The notes beneath the pieces are model-generated. The model ran no database searches. It was not told the origin of the DNA and saw only the letters and a program-made list of their open reading frames with translations. Below are positions 1-7,444 of a DNA stretch of 18,532 nt, piece by piece (positions within the stretch are counted from its first letter, which is position 1; each line of letters begins with the position of its first letter). Origin of the DNA: Proteobacteria bacterium UBA1148 (lineage in GTDB: Bacteria > Pseudomonadota > Gammaproteobacteria > Steroidobacterales > Rariloculaceae); contig DBZY01000036.1 of assembly GCA_002311835.1 (NCBI GenBank), forward strand, positions 554 to 19,085. The letters are read 5' to 3'. The position numbers were made by a program, and so were the translations under genes.

Positions 1-1
1 C

Positions 2-202
2 GACTCCACATCTGGTAGCGGAACTATTTTCGAACAGTCCGCACCACAGGATCGCACTACTCCCCAGATTGAGGGTTGTGAAGACGAGAATACGGTTGCT
101 CGGCAGCTTTGTGAGGCGGCAACCGAAGAGGAGGACCCGTTTTTACGTGCTGCCCTCTGGGAAGAGTACAACGGGTACAAAAGAATATTGGAACGCCAGT
201 AG
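2..202 (+). CDS. C-terminal fragment of an unknown protein (5' truncated by window edge)
   Basis: An open frame runs from the first bases of the window to a TAG stop at 200-202 and encodes the last 66 residues of a protein whose start lies outside. The visible tail is acidic (many Glu/Asp), has two cysteines about ten residues apart, and ends in a charged, probably helical stretch rich in Leu, Tyr and Arg. It lies 12 bases before the next gene on the same strand, which has its own Shine-Dalgarno, so it is probably the preceding member of the same operon. Two spaced cysteines would fit an exported protein with a disulfide, but no signal sequence can be seen. I do not recognise the family. Confidence 0.6.
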   Translation, partial: DSTSGSGTIFEQSAPQDRTTPQIEGCEDENTVARQLCEAATEEEDPFLRAALWEEYNGYKRILERQ

Positions 203-214
203 GCGGAGAGAGTT

Positions 215-1534
215 ATGCAGCGAATTGGCATACTGATCTTGATCGCAGGCGCAGTTTCTGGGTGCAGCAGTAATGAAGTTCTTGTTGCTCATTCCGTTGA
301 GCTTGTTCCTGAGACAGCAACCGTGCCTGAAGAAGAGCTGCTAGACGTTAGTGTAGTCGTGTTTGATTCGGGAGTTCCCGAAGGTGAGATTGATCATGAA
401 CTACTTGAGGAACTCATCAATGATGGAACCTTCGTACAGATTCGTCGTACAGAGGCGCGTTACATGGCAGTCCACCTTAGGGACACTCTTCAAAAGAGTG
501 GTCACTGGGGAGGTGTGTGGGTAACCCCAGAAGAGTCGACTGCTGCCGACATCAACGTTACCGCGGAGATTCTCCATTCAGATGGTAATCGGGTGCGGTT
601 GGATGTGATAGCCACTGATGCGACCGGCAGGATATGGTTAGATGACGAGTATGGTATGGAAACCGCTGCCGGAGCATACAATCGACAGCGGTATCCTGAT
701 CTTGATCCATATCAGGACGTCTTTAATACCATTTCCAACGATCTTGCTGCAGTTAGGGGCGAGTTGTCGTCAACCGAGGTGAGAAACATCCGTTCGGTGT
801 CTCAGATCCGTTTTGCGGGGGAGCTTAGTCCCGAGGCGTTCGGTGATTATGTGGAGCAGGGGCGCAATGGCGCATATGAGCTGAGACGCTTACCAGCTGG
901 GAATGATCCTCAATTTGAGCGTACTTTGCGTGTGCGCGAACGCGAGCATCTGTTCATCGAAACGCTGAACGAGCACTACGTTGACTTCTACCAAAGTTCG
1001 CAAGACTCATACTACGGTTGGCGCGAGTTTGCACGTGAAGAGGCAATTGCTATTCGTGAGTTACAACGTTCGGCTAACTGGCGGACGGGTTTGGGTATCG
1101 CAGGAGTTGTCGCATCCGTTCTTTATGGGAGTAATAGTAATAGTGGTTACTCTCAGCGGGTTCTCCGTGATTCCATCATGTATATGAGTATGGACATGAT
1201 AAGAACTGGATCGCTGCGTCGGCAGGAGAAGCAGCTACACACAGCAAGCCTTGAGGAACTTTCCTCTAGCTTTGAGGAGGAGGTTAAGCCCATGGTCGTT
1301 GATATTGAGGGGACTCAGTACCGGCTTACTGGAACTGCTGCCGCTCAATATGAAGAGTGGCGTGAGCTTCTGTTACAGCTATATCAATCAGAGACGGGGC
1401 TAGTCCCCGAGGTGGATATCTACACGGAAGCATTATCTGAGGTTTCGTTGGAGAAGGAGGCCGAGTTGCTTGAGGAAAGTAGTAAGGTGAAAGAGGGTGC
1501 TGATAGTGACGGTGAGGTAACCACCGGCGTTTGA
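215..1534 (+). CDS. Predicted outer-membrane or periplasmic lipoprotein of unknown function
   Basis: 439 residues. The N-terminus is a short type II signal peptide with a hydrophobic core at residues 4-13 and lipobox V-S-G-C ending at Cys17, so the mature protein should be lipidated. A GGAGAG Shine-Dalgarno precedes the ATG. Residues about 40-200 look like an alpha/beta domain of the kind found in small envelope lipoproteins. Residues about 248-290 hold a distinctive segment (Y-Q-S-S-Q-D, then G-W-R-E-F-A-R-E-E) that recurs at the N-terminus of the OmpA-like protein encoded at 11073. It is followed by a Gly/Val-rich hydrophobic stretch (about 292-306) that may touch a membrane. The C-terminus is Glu-rich and helical. 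It sits at the head of the visible kinase/stator/vWA cluster and probably forms that system's lipid-anchored envelope part. I know no characterised homologue; the role is inferred from position. Confidence 0.85.
   Translation: MQRIGILILIAGAVSGCSSNEVLVAHSVELVPETATVPEEELLDVSVVVFDSGVPEGEIDHELLEELINDGTFVQIRRTEARYMAVHLRDTLQKSGHWGGVWVTPEESTAADINVTAEILHSDGNRVRLDVIATDATGRIWLDDEYGMETAAGAYNRQRYPDLDPYQDVFNTISNDLAAVRGELSSTEVRNIRSVSQIRFAGELSPEAFGDYVEQGRNGAYELRRLPAGNDPQFERTLRVREREHLFIETLNEHYVDFYQSSQDSYYGWREFAREEAIAIRELQRSANWRTGLGIAGVVASVLYGSNSNSGYSQRVLRDSIMYMSMDMIRTGSLRRQEKQLHTASLEELSSSFEEEVKPMVVDIEGTQYRLTGTAAAQYEEWRELLLQLYQSETGLVPEVDIYTEALSEVSLEKEAELLEESSKVKEGADSDGEVTTGV
956..1084 (+). repeat. Copy A of a segment shared by the lipoprotein and OmpA-like genes
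   Basis: Codes for lipoprotein residues about 248-290. By eye it aligns with 11085-11204 in the same orientation and reading frame, with one small indel. Long stretches are nearly identical at DNA level (for example GGTTGGCGCGAGTT in both copies), and about 70% of residues match. The similarity fades at both ends into unrelated sequence. Confidence 0.8.
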
Positions 1535-1583
1535 GTGGTCCGCACGGCTGGCGTTCTTATTTAGGCGCTCCCTTTTCGGTTCC

Positions 1584-2366
1584 GTGAATAGCCCACTTTC
1601 CCATATAGCCCCCGAGTCCTTGGAAGAGGAGCTTCGTCTGGGTGCGTGCTTGGGTCAGGGTGGTATGTCCCAGGTATGGGCAGCGACGAGATCTACGGGA
1701 ACTCCAATCGCAGTCAAAGCATCTAATCCAGATGTAGTAAATCATGTAGCGGCTCGTGAGCTCATTCTTCGGGAGTACAGATTTCTTAATGAACTTTCAC
1801 ACAGAAACATTGTTTCTGTGCTGGGGCTCATAGAAATGGGCGGAGAGATTGGTCTCGTAATGGAATACGTAGGGGGGGGAGACCTAGTATCCCTAGCAGG
1901 TGGCAAGCCTCGGCAGTGGGTTCCAGTGGCTGCCCAGCTCGCGAGCGCACTGAGGTATATGCATGCTTCGGGAATTCTCCATCGTGATATAAAGGTGCGG
2001 AACGTTTTGCTGCGTCCAGGGGATGAGCCGTGTTTGATTGACTTTAGTCTCGCTGTGGCAGTTGGTACGCGTGCACTCCAAGGTGGTGGCACGGCTGACT
2101 ATCAAAGCGTAAACCAAAGACAAGGCGGTTCGCCAACTGTGGGTGATGATGTGCACTCTTTTGCTGCGCTGATCTACGAGCTTTGGACCGGTACTCTGCC
2201 TTTTAGCAGGAATCCGTCTCTGGAAATGCTCGAATCTGGTGGGATTGAGGGTCTAAAGTCTCTGGCCGATCTTGTATCTAAAGCGTTGAGACCTACTACA
2301 AAGGAACCGTATGAGGACATCAGTCCTTTTGCCGATGCCTTAGAATTGGCGTTAATTGAATTGTAG
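1584..2366 (+). CDS. Soluble Hanks-type serine/threonine protein kinase
   Basis: 260 residues, essentially one bare kinase domain with no transmembrane or PASTA segment. Visible motifs are the Gly-rich loop G-Q-G-G-M-S (24-29), the ATP-binding Lys45 in A-V-K, a helix-C Glu candidate at 59 or 64, and the catalytic loop H-R-D-I-K-V-R-N (133-140). The metal-binding motif is D153-F-S rather than D-F-G, and Asp189 lies in a D-V-H-S-F motif matching the usual D-V-Y-S-F/L. The usual A-P-E of the activation segment is not recognisable (A-D-Y-Q-S instead). The start is GTG at 1584; the frame is open only from 1521 and holds no ATG upstream. No good Shine-Dalgarno is visible, so translation may be weak or coupled to the lipoprotein gene 49 bases upstream. 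The likely role is to phosphorylate partners encoded here that are read by the FHA domain of the 7445 product. A G8 tract lies inside the gene at 1872-1879. Confidence 0.9.
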   Translation: MNSPLSHIAPESLEEELRLGACLGQGGMSQVWAATRSTGTPIAVKASNPDVVNHVAARELILREYRFLNELSHRNIVSVLGLIEMGGEIGLVMEYVGGGDLVSLAGGKPRQWVPVAAQLASALRYMHASGILHRDIKVRNVLLRPGDEPCLIDFSLAVAVGTRALQGGGTADYQSVNQRQGGSPTVGDDVHSFAALIYELWTGTLPFSRNPSLEMLESGGIEGLKSLADLVSKALRPTTKEPYEDISPFADALELALIEL

Positions 2367-3896
2367 ATGATGTTAAAGACCGTGACAGATCAACAGCCTC
2401 AAAATCCCGGGCACGAAGAAGCCATTGTCCCGGTCAAACCAGGACTCAAGGGCGCCCGGTCAAACAATTTTGGGGATGATCCTAAACGGACGGGTGTGAT
2501 TTCACTCCCCGGGGTTCTACTGGCCGTTCTGATTGCGATAGCAGGGGTGGTGTTCTTTGTTTTACCAAACTGGGTTGAGGAGCAAGAGGAACAAGTGCCC
2601 GTTGTTGAGAGGACGCAACCTGACACTCCCGTGGTGCTTGAAGGCCCTTTTTTTACACCTGAGGAATTGGAAGGCCTGAGGGATCAGGCTGAAAGTTTGT
2701 TAGCGCTTTTACTAAGTCAGCAGGGTGAGTTAGATGGGCAGTCTGCTTCTGAGTGGGGAGGGGAGGATTTCGGTCTTTACCAGGCTCTTTCGAGGGAGGG
2801 TGATGACGCTTACCTCATAGATGCCTTTTACGATGCAGTTCCTGCTTATTCTCAGGCTTTGGAGTTGGGAGAGGAATTACTTGAACGTTCGGTAGAGCTT
2901 ATTGCTGCGGCGCTTAGCGCGGGTGGTGAAGCTCTTGAGGCCGGTAATTCGGCGGTAGCATTGGAGCAGTTTGAATTGGTTCTTAGAATCGAAGCGGGAA
3001 ATTCCCTCGCACAAACCGGTTTGCTCAGGGCGCGGCAATTGCCCGAAGTGTTCGAACTGATGCGGGTTGCTGAGGAGTTTGAGCGTGCCGGGAGCCTTGA
3101 AGAGGCAGCCGAGGTTTATCGTGATGCACTGGCAATAGACAGTCTTTGGGTGCCGGCACAATCTGCGTTAGTGGCGGTCAACACCGTGATTCAGAACAGA
3201 CGATTCGATACGCTTATGTCTCAGGGGCTGAGCAATCTGGCGCAAGAGGATTACGATGATGCCTATGAGGTCTTTACTCGGGCATTAGTTCTTCGTCCGA
3301 ATTCCCGCAATGCTTTGGATGGTCAGACCCAAGCAGAACAAGGGCAAAAACTCGACCAGATCATGCTCGTGGAAGCGCGTGCACTAGCTTTTGAACTGAG
3401 GGAGCTTTGGGAGCTAGCGATCGGGCAATATCGGAATGCGCTAGAGACGGATTCCAGTCTGGCGTTTGCACAGCAAGGGCTTCAGAGGGCGCAAAGCAGA
3501 GCAGACTTGGATCTCAAGCTGATAAATATTATCGAGAACCCCGACTTACTGTTTAATGACCGAGTATTGCGTGATACGGAGAGCCTGTTGACCGATGCAC
3601 ATGGCATCTCCGAGGCTGGACCCCGACTAGGAGAGCAGGTCATTGAACTTAGTCGATTGGTTCGTTTAGCTTCGACGCCTATTCGTGTTGAGATTCACTC
3701 TGATGAACAGACTGAGGTTACGGTGTACAGGGTGGGCCAACTGGGGAAATTTCGTGTCAGAAACTTGGAGCTACGGCCTGGCAGCTACACGGTCGTGGGT
3801 AGTAGGGATGGCTTCGTTGACGTCCGACAAACATTTAATGTGGTGCCTGGACGGGAGTCCTCCCCGATCATGGTGGAATGCGTAGAGTCAATCTAA
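2367..3896 (+). CDS. Single-pass inner-membrane protein with TPR repeats and a C-terminal PEGA-like domain
   Basis: 509 residues. A 40-residue hydrophilic N-terminal tail (predicted cytoplasmic) precedes one transmembrane helix at about 44-66. An acidic linker follows, then helical TPR-type repeats at about 170-380, with the recognisable spacing of small and aromatic residues (for example around 232-262, 284-315 and 335-368). Residues about 437-505 form a beta-rich PEGA-like domain with the typical R-P-G-S-Y-T-V motif followed by a G-F/Y. The ATG directly abuts the kinase stop codon; a second ATG follows at 2370. There is no Shine-Dalgarno, so translational coupling with the kinase is likely. 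The arrangement suggests a kinase-side cytoplasmic tail attached to a periplasmic protein-interaction scaffold. Thr and Ser residues in the tail (T5, T7, S32, T42) are possible phosphorylation sites, but that is inference. Confidence 0.85.
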   Translation: MMLKTVTDQQPQNPGHEEAIVPVKPGLKGARSNNFGDDPKRTGVISLPGVLLAVLIAIAGVVFFVLPNWVEEQEEQVPVVERTQPDTPVVLEGPFFTPEELEGLRDQAESLLALLLSQQGELDGQSASEWGGEDFGLYQALSREGDDAYLIDAFYDAVPAYSQALELGEELLERSVELIAAALSAGGEALEAGNSAVALEQFELVLRIEAGNSLAQTGLLRARQLPEVFELMRVAEEFERAGSLEEAAEVYRDALAIDSLWVPAQSALVAVNTVIQNRRFDTLMSQGLSNLAQEDYDDAYEVFTRALVLRPNSRNALDGQTQAEQGQKLDQIMLVEARALAFELRELWELAIGQYRNALETDSSLAFAQQGLQRAQSRADLDLKLINIIENPDLLFNDRVLRDTESLLTDAHGISEAGPRLGEQVIELSRLVRLASTPIRVEIHSDEQTEVTVYRVGQLGKFRVRNLELRPGSYTVVGSRDGFVDVRQTFNVVPGRESSPIMVECVESI

Positions 3897-6334
3897 TGAT
3901 GGAGTCTGAAAACTGGGTGCTAATGACTTCTGCCGGCGGGCAGGAACGCCGCTTTACGGTCAATGACTTGCCAGTGCTAATTGGTGGAGGCGCAGAGTGT
4001 GATGTGCGGTTGTATGGTGTGTCTGGTTCGTTTCAGATTGGTGTGCTTGATGGAGAATTCTTTATTCAACCGGGTAAAGAGACCCGAGGATTGCGGCTCG
4101 AAGGAGAGCCGATTGTGGGGTCCCGTTGGCTAAAGGATGGTGAAACTGCTTCGTTAGATACTGCTCGGGTCCGGTGCGATCTTGATGCTGGCCGGCTCAG
4201 CTTGTACATCGAAGGCCAGATAACTGGAGGTGATACGACCCCACCAGATCTAGAAGAACTCGCACGGGTGATAGGTGATGTTGACGAAGTTGAGATCGCT
4301 CCGATCGCTTTTCGCTCTCAAGTGGATACAAAGACTAGTGGTTCAAGGGTGCGACCTAACCGGTCGACAGTGATAGTTAGCAGTGCTTTTGTGCTACTAG
4401 CGGTGTTTGGTTGGTTTGCGTTTACGGCAAAATCAGTCGAGCTCATTATTGAGCCCCCACCGGAGGAGCTGGAGATACCAGGCACGCTCTTTAAGATGCA
4501 AATGGGAGGGCGGTTTTTGCTGCGATCGGGATCGCATCATATCTCTGCGCAGTTAGAGGGCTACTATCCCCTGGATGAGGTGGTTGAAGTGGGCCAATCA
4601 CCTGATCAGTCCGTGCGTTTGGAATTCACGAAATTACCCGGATTCATTACTTTTGTGACCGAGCCAGATGTTGGTGCCAACGTGCATGTGGATGGTATTT
4701 CTCTCGGGACGGCGCCCTTGAGTGACATTGAGATTGTTCCCGGTCGGCATAGGATTGAGTATTTTGCTGAGCGTTATCTTTCAGAGGTTCTTGAGTTTGA
4801 GGTGATTGGGGAACATCAACGTCAGACCTTTTCGGGTACGTTGACCCCTAACTGGGCGCCCGTTAGTGTGAGTAGCCGTCCGGCAGGCGCTGAGATCTTA
4901 GTCGATGGAATGCTACTTGGATCGACTCCTGCGATTTTGGAGTTAGGTGCGGGTGAACGCCAAGTTGAAGTGCGGCTTGGAGGTTATAACTCTTGGCAAG
5001 ATAATATTACCGTGTTGGCAGATCAGGCGTTGACCTTACCTGAGGTTAGCCTAACTCAGGCAGATGGACGAGTAGAACTCGTTAGCAATCCTACTGGTGC
5101 GGCAGTTAGTGTGGACGGATCATTTCAAGGGCAAACACCGTTGACGCTGAGACTTACTCCTGGACAACCTCATACTGTTGCATTGACAAAGCCAGGGTAT
5201 GAGTCCATGACAAGAGAGCTTTCGGTATTGGCAGATAGTGGGCAGAGAATTGTGATTCCAATGGTTGCTCAACTTGGAATCGTTGAGATACTGAGCGCTC
5301 CTCCAGCCGCTCAAATTTTTGTGGACGGTGAGCTTCGGGGTGTGACCCCAGCTCAATTAACACTAAATACTGTAAGCCATGAACTTGAACTACGATTAGC
5401 CGGGTTTGAGTTGCAGTCGACAACGATTACCCCCAGGCCAGGGTTTCCTCAGAAGTGGGAGACAATGCTGGAGGAGTTGAATGCAACGACTGGATCTGGA
5501 TATCCCCAAGTTGTGCAGACAAGCTTGGGACAGGAACTTAGGTTGGTGTTTCCTGGTGAGTTCACAATGGGTTCTTCTCGTCGCGAACAAGGTCGTCGCT
5601 CAAATGAGGCACTGCGTGCAGTGAGACTCAATAATGCGTTCTATCTGGGGATCAAAGAGGTTAGTAATGCTGAATTTCGGGCATTCAAAACTGATCATAA
5701 CTCGGGGGTTCACACATGGGTTTCCCTCAATGAGGACGACCAACCGGTGGTTAGAATTACTTGGGAAGAGGTTGCTCAATTTGTGAATTGGTTGAGTATC
5801 CAGGACGGGTTCCAGCCGGTCTACGAGGAAGGAGGTGACGGGAGGTGGACTGCGGTTAGGCCGCTGCGTAACGGTTATCGATTGCCGACAGAAGCTGAAT
5901 GGGCGTGGGCAGCACGTTTCGCTACACAGGAGGCCCCCCTGACGTACCCTTGGGGAGCTGCGTTGCCGCCGCCAGATAGGTCTGGCAATTACGCTGATGT
6001 ATCCGCTGCACAATTGCTGTCAACAACTCTTGTGACCTATAACGATGGTTTTGGTACTACGGCGCCATCGGGGAGCTTTGATGCTAATGCTGTGGGGATT
6101 TTTGATCTCGGTGGAAATGTGTCGGAGTGGGTGCAGGATTATTATCAGGTGGGTCAAACTCAGACCGAGACCGTTCTAGAAGACCCGCTCGGCCCGGAAA
6201 CAGGGCGTTTCCATGTGATAAGGGGCGCTAATTGGCGAAGTGCAACGGTAACGGACTTGCGCTCAGCTTCTCGAAACTACAGTGTGGTAGGCGATGAAAA
6301 AACCGGGTTTCGTATTGCTCAAAATTTGGAATGA
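3878..6334 (+). CDS. Membrane-anchored protein: degenerate FHA-like domain, TM, PEGA-like repeats, FGE/SUMF1-like domain
   Basis: 818 residues. Residues about 10-112 have the strand pattern of an FHA domain, but the phosphothreonine-binding positions are lost (G-G-G for G-R, no S-R-x-H, no N-G). A transmembrane helix at about 163-184 puts the rest in the periplasm. Then come about five PEGA-like repeats (about 185-252, 255-322, 327-392, 396-465, 468-533), several with the V-D-G...G-x-T/A-P signature. Residues about 549-816 are an FGE-sulfatase/SUMF1-type domain: M-G-S near the start, R-L-P-T-E-A-E-W at 668-675, G-G-N-V-S-E-W at 745-751, R-G-A-N-W at 782-786, and G-F-R-I-A at the end. The two active-site cysteines of formylglycine-generating enzymes are missing (the only Cys are C41 and C100), so the domain is probably binding or structural. 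The ATG at 3878 overlaps the upstream gene by 19 bases; ATG 3896 (TAATG overlap) or 3899 are equally plausible starts. The expected role is a signal-responsive link between cytoplasm and periplasm. Confidence 0.88.
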   Translation: MRRVNLMMESENWVLMTSAGGQERRFTVNDLPVLIGGGAECDVRLYGVSGSFQIGVLDGEFFIQPGKETRGLRLEGEPIVGSRWLKDGETASLDTARVRCDLDAGRLSLYIEGQITGGDTTPPDLEELARVIGDVDEVEIAPIAFRSQVDTKTSGSRVRPNRSTVIVSSAFVLLAVFGWFAFTAKSVELIIEPPPEELEIPGTLFKMQMGGRFLLRSGSHHISAQLEGYYPLDEVVEVGQSPDQSVRLEFTKLPGFITFVTEPDVGANVHVDGISLGTAPLSDIEIVPGRHRIEYFAERYLSEVLEFEVIGEHQRQTFSGTLTPNWAPVSVSSRPAGAEILVDGMLLGSTPAILELGAGERQVEVRLGGYNSWQDNITVLADQALTLPEVSLTQADGRVELVSNPTGAAVSVDGSFQGQTPLTLRLTPGQPHTVALTKPGYESMTRELSVLADSGQRIVIPMVAQLGIVEILSAPPAAQIFVDGELRGVTPAQLTLNTVSHELELRLAGFELQSTTITPRPGFPQKWETMLEELNATTGSGYPQVVQTSLGQELRLVFPGEFTMGSSRREQGRRSNEALRAVRLNNAFYLGIKEVSNAEFRAFKTDHNSGVHTWVSLNEDDQPVVRITWEEVAQFVNWLSIQDGFQPVYEEGGDGRWTAVRPLRNGYRLPTEAEWAWAARFATQEAPLTYPWGAALPPPDRSGNYADVSAAQLLSTTLVTYNDGFGTTAPSGSFDANAVGIFDLGGNVSEWVQDYYQVGQTQTETVLEDPLGPETGRFHVIRGANWRSATVTDLRSASRNYSVVGDEKTGFRIAQNLE

Positions 6335-6383
6335 TTGGTGCACAATCTTGTCTAATAAATTAAGCGGTTTGGGAGTATAAGCT

Positions 6384-6596
6384 GTGGCTATAGTACGTAC
6401 AGGTTTTACCATGATGTTATTGGCGACAGTATCATTTCCTGCAGTAAGTCAGGATACGGAGCCTGAGGAAACTGCTCCACCGCCATCGACTGAGTCCGCA
6501 CCTCAGCCGCCAGATACGAGATCTTTGAGTGAGATTTTTATCCCTAGTGAAGAAATAGCTGCAGATGAAGAAATCGTATTTCCGGTGAATATTTAA
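6384..6596 (+). CDS. Small secreted acidic, Pro/Glu-rich peptide
   Basis: 70 residues from a GTG start preceded by GGGAG at 8 bases spacing. Residues 1-22 form a signal peptide with a basic start (Arg5), a hydrophobic core (8-18) and a plausible type I cleavage after A-V-S (20-22). The mature part of about 48 residues is strongly acidic (about a dozen Asp/Glu against one Arg), with a Pro/Ser/Thr-rich first half and no cysteine, so it is probably disordered. It sits 49 bases after the FGE-like gene and just before the TolQ-like gene, inside the cluster, so it may be a periplasmic partner or modulator of one of them. I know no family for it. The signal peptide, ribosome-binding site and position support a real gene, but its size leaves doubt. 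Confidence 0.6.
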   Translation: MAIVRTGFTMMLLATVSFPAVSQDTEPEETAPPPSTESAPQPPDTRSLSEIFIPSEEIAADEEIVFPVNI

Positions 6597-6600
6597 CTGG

Positions 6601-6621
6601 ACTCTTAACAGAGTTTTTTTT
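6601..6621 (+). terminator. Weak hairpin plus T-run before the TolQ-like gene (attenuator or weak terminator)
   Basis: A 5-bp perfect stem (ACTCT / AGAGT) with a 4-base loop is followed directly by a run of Ts up to 6621. The stem is short and AT-containing, so it would terminate only partly. Its place between the small-peptide gene and the channel gene would let it lower expression of the downstream stator/vWA genes relative to the upstream scaffold genes. The Shine-Dalgarno of the next gene starts immediately after the T-run. Confidence 0.35.
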
Positions 6622-6637
6622 GGAAGAGCATAGATTA

Positions 6638-7444
6638 ATGAAACGTAATTTGCCCAACGAATTTCTCTATCAGGTATTCGCTCTAATTATCGCTGTGATT
6701 TTGGTGCATGCTGTTTACGTGACGGTCGTTCGTCCACAGGCAACCGCCATCATAGATGAACAGACATTACAAATTCAGGAAGACTCAAATTACACACCTG
6801 AGCGTTCCTTATACGTTCTAATTCGAGATTTTGAGCAGGAAGCTTGTTTCGTCTTAATGCTATGGGTATTTTCTATCATGGGTTATAAGGCGATCAAAGC
6901 GGCCGGAGAGCGTAAATTGTTACAGGAGGAGCTTGTACCGGTCGGGAAAGGTGTTCGAATCCTTCCGGAAGATACTCGAGAGTACGCACGTACGATTCAA
7001 TCGTTGCCGGGCACCGTGCGCGGTATGCTGTTACCCCGAGTTCTCTTGTCTGCGCTGGAACGTTTCGGGTCTACACGAAATGTTCAGGACGTGTCCTCCG
7101 TCGCAAATACCCTGTGCGAGTCCGAAAGTGAGAGGCTGGAATCCGAGCTGTCCATGATTCGCTATATCGCATGGGCAATCCCGTCAGTTGGGTTTATTGG
7201 TACCGTCCGGGGTATCGGTGAAGCCCTGGGTCAGGCACACCGTGCAGTGGATGGTGATATAGCAGGCGTTACGCAAAGCCTTGGTACGGCTTTCAACAGT
7301 ACGTTTATCGCGCTACTGATCTCCATTGTGGTGATGTTCCTCGTACACCAGCTTCAGCACTTGCAGGAGCGGCAGGTTTTCGAGACCCAGACCTATATCG
7401 ATCATAACCTTATACGACACATGCAGGCTCGTGGAGAAGCATAG
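6638..7444 (+). CDS. MotA/TolQ/ExbB-family proton channel subunit
   Basis: 268 residues from the ATG at 6638. GGAAGAG nine bases upstream supports this start over an in-frame TTG at 6620 that lies in a T-run. Hydrophobic segments are at about 11-31, 70-90, 175-197 and 218-240. The last two with their surroundings match the MotA/TolQ/ExbB domain: P-S-V-G-F-I-G-T-V-R-G-I at about 183-194, and a polar Thr/Ser-rich helix start at S-L-G-T-A-F-N-S-T at about 214-222. A cytoplasmic stretch of about 80 residues lies between the second and third helices, as in TolQ. The family makes pentameric channels that use ion flow to drive a single-pass partner (ExbD, TolR, MotB). No ExbD/TolR gene is present here; the two downstream vWA proteins are the likely partners. 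The gene directly abuts the next start codon. Confidence 0.9.
   Translation: MKRNLPNEFLYQVFALIIAVILVHAVYVTVVRPQATAIIDEQTLQIQEDSNYTPERSLYVLIRDFEQEACFVLMLWVFSIMGYKAIKAAGERKLLQEELVPVGKGVRILPEDTREYARTIQSLPGTVRGMLLPRVLLSALERFGSTRNVQDVSSVANTLCESESERLESELSMIRYIAWAIPSVGFIGTVRGIGEALGQAHRAVDGDIAGVTQSLGTAFNSTFIALLISIVVMFLVHQLQHLQERQVFETQTYIDHNLIRHMQARGEA

Noticed and set aside
5522..6334. Active formylglycine-generating enzyme
   Set aside because: The C-terminal domain has no cysteine, so the known copper/cysteine chemistry is impossible; only the fold is supported.
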